From: Campylorhamphus procurvoides
Taxonomy: Eukaryota; Chordata; Aves; Passeriformes; Dendrocolaptidae
Direction of reading: 5' to 3'
NCBI GenBank assembly: GCA_013396655.1
Contig: WBMV01006288.1
Location: 1,506,490 to 1,570,489, forward strand
Length of the DNA stretch: 64,000 nt
Shown here piece by piece: positions 58,701-64,000 of the stretch. Positions within the stretch are counted from its first letter, which is position 1; the number at the start of each line of letters is the position of its first letter. A program made the translations under genes and the position numbers. Under the pieces are notes generated by a model. The model did not search any database. It had not been told where the DNA came from and saw nothing but the letters and a program-made list of their open reading frames with translations.

Positions 58701-60847
58701 CCAGTAGTCCATAATATACAGTCAGGAATGCATATATTTGCATGCATTTATATTGGAGAGGAAATCTATTGATTTGCAAGACCCTTTTAAATGGTTTAAA
58801 GCAGTATTTAAACTACAGATGCTTGTCCTGACAGATGTCCACATGTAAAAGAGGCAGGATTTTCATGAAAGCCTTTGTTGCTTCCCCTTTGAAGGAAACA
58901 GGAGAATGTCCATTAAATTCAGATTTCAGACTGGTTTTCAATCTATTAGCTCATACCCTAAATATGCCACAGCACTCAAGAAGGGTTTTTCCCTTTATTC
59001 GTGTACTTTGCATAACGTGGACTAGTGTTAGTCAAACAAGACGAAATATTTCTCATCCATAGTGGGGAAAATGACACTTCTGTTTCTGCATTTCATTTTC
59101 ATGATTTCAGGGGGTTTTTTCCTTTTTTATTTTTTTCTTTTTTTTTTCTCCAGAAAATATCTCTGCTTGAAAGTTTTTTTGAATTAAGGATTCAGCTGGC
59201 GATGTATTAAATAAATACAGTGTTCAACAGTTCACAACAAATGGGAATTAGGATTTAATCTCAGATGACTCAATGGACTTCACATGCAGCTGTTACTGCT
59301 TATATCTAAACCTTGCATTTGTTTTTAAAACATCTGTCACAGAAAGAGTGAAACTAGTAAAGCTATGAGTGATTCTTCCTTCCCGGTCCTTTCATCCACC
59401 TGTAATTTCTAAACCATTAATGCAGGAAGACAGACTTTGAAGTCTTCAAAAGACTTCAACTGTTCAGATTCAAAAAGCTTGACAGAATCATTAAAAACTA
59501 ACACTAATTTTACTGCAATGAGCAGGCAGATTTCTACAATCAAATAAGAGACTAATTCCATATTGAAAATGGCAACACTAAAAGGAACTGCAGAAAATGC
59601 AGTGCTATTACAGTGAGTACAAGACTGAACAGGCTTTATCATGGCTAGGCTTTGTGAAGGAAGATTTGCAAGGGAACAGGCTTTATAGTGACTCATTAAA
59701 AGAATGGTTATACAAATGATGTGTCTCTATGCTCCTTTCTGTACTCAGTGTCTTTCTGGCTGAACAGGCTGCACTATATCTTTTTCCATGCCTGCATGTA
59801 CACATACTTTTAGAGTTGTGGAAACAGACATCTCTCTTGTCTTAAGTCTACTCTGCAATTGTGGCTGTGATGGAAAATAAGTTTTCTTCTACTACCAGAG
59901 TTTGCATTCTGGTAGCAACAAGGATTTTTAATCACAGAACTATATATTTGCTCTTTCCCAAAGGAGCAGGGAAAAGACACAAAATAAAAAAATAAACACA
60001 AGAAAAAAATACTATTATAAAAAATGAGATGTTATGCAGTTTATCAAATTTTGTTCATAAAAATATAAATATGTATCTAAGGATTTGCCTCAGATGTAAG
60101 ATATTCCAAAACAATACAGTATCAATGGACACTATGGATATTTTCATACATAAAAAGTAAAAAGAATCTTTATGTACTTGATGAGAAATTGTGTAACATT
60201 ATATTGATCAAAAAAAGTCATATTTTGAGAAGGCTACTGTGTTACTTTGCTTTTTTACAGCTTATGCACACTTTCTTTGTGGTACATCATCTATGTGCTG
60301 AATGTAATTGAAATGCACAAAAAAATTATTCATATTTTCCATATGTTACTGTGGAAATGCAAACCAGTTAAAATATTGTTCAGAATAACTGGAGCTATTC
60401 TATAATTGCTCAAATGCAAATATCAGCTAAACATTAAGCTTGTATTTGCTCTCTAACTCCTGTTGCAATTTTATGAATGGTGTTTCAGATGGTATAGTAA
60501 CTGCCATCACAGACACAATATAATAAAATATTCAGCAGGCTTATAGCTTTCTGTAATCTTTTTTGGTATCCTGTCAAAGAGTTTTTCTTTCAGGTCACTG
60601 TTCATTGGTAAAACATATTAGGTTATTTGGTATAAAATTCTGGTATCGCATGTTATGCATTTGGATGGATAACACAGAAATAAAAAAGCAAACCTGAGGA
60701 CAAATAATCAATCAAGTGATTTACTTTAACAGGTTATTATCTTAGGCTGCAAATGCCATATCAGTGCAATTCATGTTAATTTTTAATGACATTTACAATG
60801 GCATTAAATAAGTTGTAATATCAAAATGAAGATGGAGCCAATAACCA
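58701..60847. other. Intergenic / BDKRB1 3' flank
   Basis: AT-rich sequence with no gene. On the minus strand an ATTAAA variant poly(A) signal lies at 60782-60787, about 60 nt past the receptor stop. I see no canonical AATAAA on that strand between 60,000 and 60,847. Confidence 0.5.
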
Positions 60848-61933
60848 TTAGATTAAACTACTCCTAAATGGAAACATACTGAAATTTGTAGACATTTCTT
60901 TGAAAGATACCCATTTCAAAGGAAATCCACAGGGAATAAATTGTGAAAAAACTTCTAAAGCCTTTTGCCTGAAGTATTTCCCAACAAAGACATAAATCAT
61001 AGGGTTAATGCAACTGTTGGTGGTAGCCAGCATATAAGAAAACTGCTCCCCAAAGTTGATCAGTTCCTCCCAAAAGCAGCCTTTGATCACCTCTGTACGG
61101 TGTAATGTATCAAGGAATGCAAAAAAATGGTGAGGAGTCCAGCAGAAAAGAAACAACAGTACCACTGTGAAGATCAGTGTGGTAGCTTTTGTGGCTTTGT
61201 GTCCCTTGTAATCCTTTGAGCTGAGTGCTCTTCGTTCTTTTGCACTTTTTTGCAGGGACCTAATGGTAGAGAAATTAAGGAAGATGATTGCTGTAGATGG
61301 CAACACAAACCCCACTATGTTGAGTACCAACTTTTCAGCTGTTTGCCAGGCTGGGGTGGGGAAATCCAAAGTACATGCTGAAATGTTCCACGTGGGAAGG
61401 TCTTTCACAGTCCGAAATGTAAAAACTGGGACACTGAGAAGGATGCCGAAGAACCAGATGAGCAAGCAGATCCCTCTGGCAATAGTTCTGCTCCGTATCT
61501 TTCTGTGGTTCAAGGTGTGGACAAGAGTCAAATAGCGATCCGCGCTGACTGCCACCAGCAAGTAGATGCTTGTGTACATGTTTAGGCTGATGGATGCGCT
61601 GGTGCTACGACAAAGGAAACTGCCAAATGGCCAGTTAAATTTATTCCTGATGTTCGCTGCCCAGAAAGGGAGGCCCATGAGAAAGATAAGATCAGCAACA
61701 GCTAGGTTCATAAGGTAGATTTCAGCTATCTTCAGGGCACCCTTGTGCAGTGAATAAACAAAGAGAACAAATATATTTCCAAACATTCCAATAACGCAGA
61801 CAGTGTTGATGTACTTGGGTAGTATATAGTACACGGTGTCCCACCAGTCATTCAATTCTGGACAAATAGTTGAGTTGCTCCCATTTTCACTCTGGTTTGA
61901 GAGGGAAGCATTCAGTAGAGAAGTTTCAATCAT
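60848..61933 (-). CDS. BDKRB1: Kinin receptor, B1-type (class A GPCR)
   Basis: 361 residues in a single coding exon. BDKRB1 is a Gq/Gi-coupled plasma-membrane receptor for kinins; in mammals it prefers des-Arg kinins made by carboxypeptidases and is induced by inflammation. Visible parts: an N-terminal tail with four N-glycosylation sites (N8, N13, N17, N20), seven hydrophobic segments, GN in TM1, LAVAD in TM2, disulfide pair C108/C187, DRY at 132-134, CWTP in TM6, NPMIY in TM7 and a likely palmitoylated C335. B1-like signatures are NKFNWPFG and GCFWEE; B2-like ones are FLDTLHR and Ser116 in TM3. The start at 61933 (MIETSLLN) was chosen because a strong splice acceptor lies 61 nt upstream; it has G at -3. 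The frame is open to an ATG at 62050, which I reject. Position next to the 3' end of ATG2B supports BDKRB1 over BDKRB2. Confidence 0.9.
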   Translation of the reverse strand: MIETSLLNASLSNQSENGSNSTICPELNDWWDTVYYILPKYINTVCVIGMFGNIFVLFVYSLHKGALKIAEIYLMNLAVADLIFLMGLPFWAANIRNKFNWPFGSFLCRSTSASISLNMYTSIYLLVAVSADRYLTLVHTLNHRKIRSRTIARGICLLIWFFGILLSVPVFTFRTVKDLPTWNISACTLDFPTPAWQTAEKLVLNIVGFVLPSTAIIFLNFSTIRSLQKSAKERRALSSKDYKGHKATKATTLIFTVVLLFLFCWTPHHFFAFLDTLHRTEVIKGCFWEELINFGEQFSYMLATTNSCINPMIYVFVGKYFRQKALEVFSQFIPCGFPLKWVSFKEMSTNFSMFPFRSSLI

Positions 61934-61994
61934 TTCTTTTTTTTTTTTAAATTCCAAAGTGAACAGGAAATGTCTTCCAAATGAGAGAAAATGA
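61934..61994 (-). other. BDKRB1: BDKRB1 5' UTR part of coding exon, with splice acceptor
   Basis: On the minus strand TGCTTCTTTTTTTGCAG ends at 61995, a near-ideal 3' splice site. The exon therefore starts at 61994 and has 61 nt of leader, including a run of A just before the ATG. Kinin receptor genes typically have one or more non-coding 5' exons and one coding exon, which fits. Confidence 0.75.
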
Positions 61995-64000
61995 CTGCAA
62001 AAAAAGAAGCATAAATTTGCAGAAGTTGTCTCCCATGAGTGATGTAGCAAACATTTAACTGCTGGATATTCTTTATTAGCCCTTACCGATTACTATAGGC
62101 TAGATCAATCCACACTTGGAATGTGCAGCAGTGAGAAATGTTCCCAGTATTAGCAAGGATGGAACTTTCTCTGCATCCTATGAAGTTTCCTCTCCTTGGT
62201 TCCATTGTTTAAAGTTGCACAGTGGAAGGAAAGTGCCAAATTAGTGTAAGTAGCTCTCTAAGTCCCTTCCAGACTGATGACAGAAAGATATGGGAGAATT
62301 CCCTCTCCCTGATAGTAGTCCCAGGAGTACTCCCAGGAGTCACACTGGTGACACAGAGCCAGCATTGCACCCTTCCCTGCCCTTTCTCTTACTCTTATTT
62401 ACTACACTATGTATATTATTATATATACTAAGGTTATTATATTCTATAATCTTGCTTAAGCAGAATGATGCCTTGTTCCCTAGAACTGAGAAAGCCACTC
62501 ATTCTCTGCATGCATCACCTCTCTGAACTTTACATTCTTTTGTTCCTTCTCAGTTCCTTCCATCCTGAACTTTAGGTTCAAAATTGCTGATAGATTAGAC
62601 AGCTTATTGTACCCAAATGTGAGCAGCTGGAATAATAAATCATAGACTCCTTCAAAATCATATGCTCAAAATTTTGCCTGGAGGATAAGTCTCTGCAGAT
62701 CTAAATTTACAGCACTCTTCTCCAGTTCAAAAATTTCATTCAGTTTTGCTGGAGAGGGGCTGTCCCAGCCTCCAAAGTGTTTAGACCCTCACAGCATTGG
62801 CAATACATTTATTTCTCTCTGCTAACTCCATGTGAGATTGTGCAAGAGTGAGAGTACTGGTAAAATGTTATCCTACCATGAAAATCCACTGAGTTGTCAG
62901 AGCTGCCTCTTGCATTGACTTTCTTCTTCTGGTGTTGCCATGCTTGGCCATAGTGCCTGGACCTTGGTTTCTACAGGCATTCAGTCTCAGAATCATTATG
63001 GCAGGCAAGATATTACTGAGCCTGTGGTGACATCTAGCACTCAGTATTTCATATGCAAGTAGAGGGTGTCAATCATAAACAAGAATACATTTGAAAAAAA
63101 TCAATATTTTGCAATCAGTCATTGTGAATGTTAACTTTCTGCTGCATCTATTTAACTCTACTCTTTCATTTTCTGTATTTTTACACCAAGGAGACAGATA
63201 AGGATGGAGTTTCTGAAGCGGGCAATTAGGACCATTGTTCATCTTTCAAGTATATTACAGACTCCGTGATGTCTGAGTATCTGTATCTGAGCAGCTTGCA
63301 ATACTTATCTCTGTGACACCTTCAGGAACTAATTAAGTACTAATATTCCACATCATGCTATTTGGTAGTAATGCACGGGACATTTTTCATCATTACAGAA
63401 TCAAGTAAGCAGCAAAGATATATCTGAGTTCATAAACTCACTCAAGCTGGCAGTCTTGACAGGGAAGTGAGCTACAACCTGAGTTAACACAGCTCTCTGG
63501 ATATGAATATTTTCCCTCAAAACAGTCTGAATGTTGCCTAGTTCACAGGCAGTCTCATGCAAACTAAGATAACTTGAGAGGATCTAAGACTACAGATAAG
63601 ATATATTTAGCAAATAAGTGGCTGAATAGCTGAAAAGGCTGAGGCTATTCGTGAGACAGCAGGAATCTAACCAGAGACTGGCTAAGGCATGAGAGCAATG
63701 ATAGAAAATCTGTAACATTAAATGTCAAAAATAATGTAAAGGAAAGATAACATTTAAGCAGAAGCAGAATTATTTCTTCTACTAAATATAGAAGAAAAAT
63801 AGGTTTTTGCTGTCCATGCTTGCCCATTTTCTGATAACTTCTTGCTACCAGCTTATGCCAGTCACTTCAGATGTGATCTTGGGGCTCAAGCTGCAAATTC
63901 ATTACTGATGGGCTAAACTAAAAACATCAGGAACATTTCTTTTCCATTGCAGTTTAGATTTTAGTAACAGCTAAATCTGTATTCTTGTTCATTTAACAAT
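61995..64000. other. BDKRB1 upstream intron/promoter side, nothing firm
   Basis: A GTAAGG donor-like site on the minus strand at 62,086 would make a 92-nt intron to the acceptor at 61,995, but this is unproven. Otherwise I see no exon, repeat or CpG island. BDKRB2 would be expected further to the right. Confidence 0.4.

Noticed and set aside
61263..61535. 90-codon plus-strand frame
   Set aside because: It is antisense to the BDKRB1 coding exon.
61934..62050. A longer BDKRB1 start adding 39 residues at the N-terminus
   Set aside because: A strong splice acceptor at 61,995 falls inside it, the added residues are not receptor-like, and the start at 61,933 gives the usual family length and N-terminal glycosylation sites.
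1..64000. Bacterial-type features: operons, CRISPR arrays, riboswitches, plasmid or phage modules
   Set aside because: The split genes, CR1 elements and ERV LTRs show vertebrate nuclear DNA, and no such features are present. I also saw no tRNA or rRNA gene, though I could not run a covariance search.

Overview
The window is vertebrate nuclear DNA, almost certainly from a bird. It has long AT-rich introns with GT-AG splice sites. It carries several 5'-truncated CR1 LINEs with the typical avian 3' end (ATTCTGTG repeats), and avian ERV LTRs, including the common one whose antisense begins with a GGTTTAACCCC motif. Gene content and order match the vertebrate ATG2B - BDKRB1 neighbourhood (human 14q32). 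The species cannot be told from the sequence alone.

Region 1 (1-28,135, + strand): the 3' part of ATG2B, the bridge-like lipid-transfer protein of autophagosome growth. I placed 30 consecutive coding exons whose phases all join, giving 4,353 nt: 1,450 codons plus the stop. The roughly 630 N-terminal residues, including the chorein-type end, lie upstream of the window. The visible part holds the LIR core (FCIL), the WIPI4-binding-type HFS motif, the C-terminal ATG_C-type region and the stop codon, followed by three AATAAA signals. One intron uses a GC donor and one acceptor is a tandem CAGCAG. One CR1 copy, one CR1 scrap and a small CpG-dense patch sit in introns.

Region 2 (28,136-60,847): about 32.7 kb with no protein-coding gene I can support. 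The first 13 kb looks like unique non-coding sequence. From about 41.4 to 58.7 kb it is rich in old mobile elements: a minus-strand LTR abutted by a 581-bp solo LTR with a perfect 5-bp target duplication, a second minus-strand LTR with three 31-bp tandem repeats, two ERVL-type LTR copies (one with about 1.1 kb of internal sequence), and three CR1 3' ends, one of them interrupted by a C/T microsatellite containing the window's only N.

Region 3 (60,848-61,994, - strand): the single coding exon of a kinin receptor, BDKRB1-like by sequence and position, running tail-to-tail towards ATG2B. It is intact. It differs from the human B1 receptor at the transmembrane-3 position known to set B1 versus B2 ligand preference. 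From 61,995 to 64,000 is its upstream intron or promoter side. BDKRB2 would be expected beyond the window.

The two genes have no known functional link; they are old neighbours. I found no new biological system here. The most testable points are the B1/B2 mosaic of the receptor, the unusual splice sites in ATG2B, the CpG patch at 18.24 kb and the LTR architecture.
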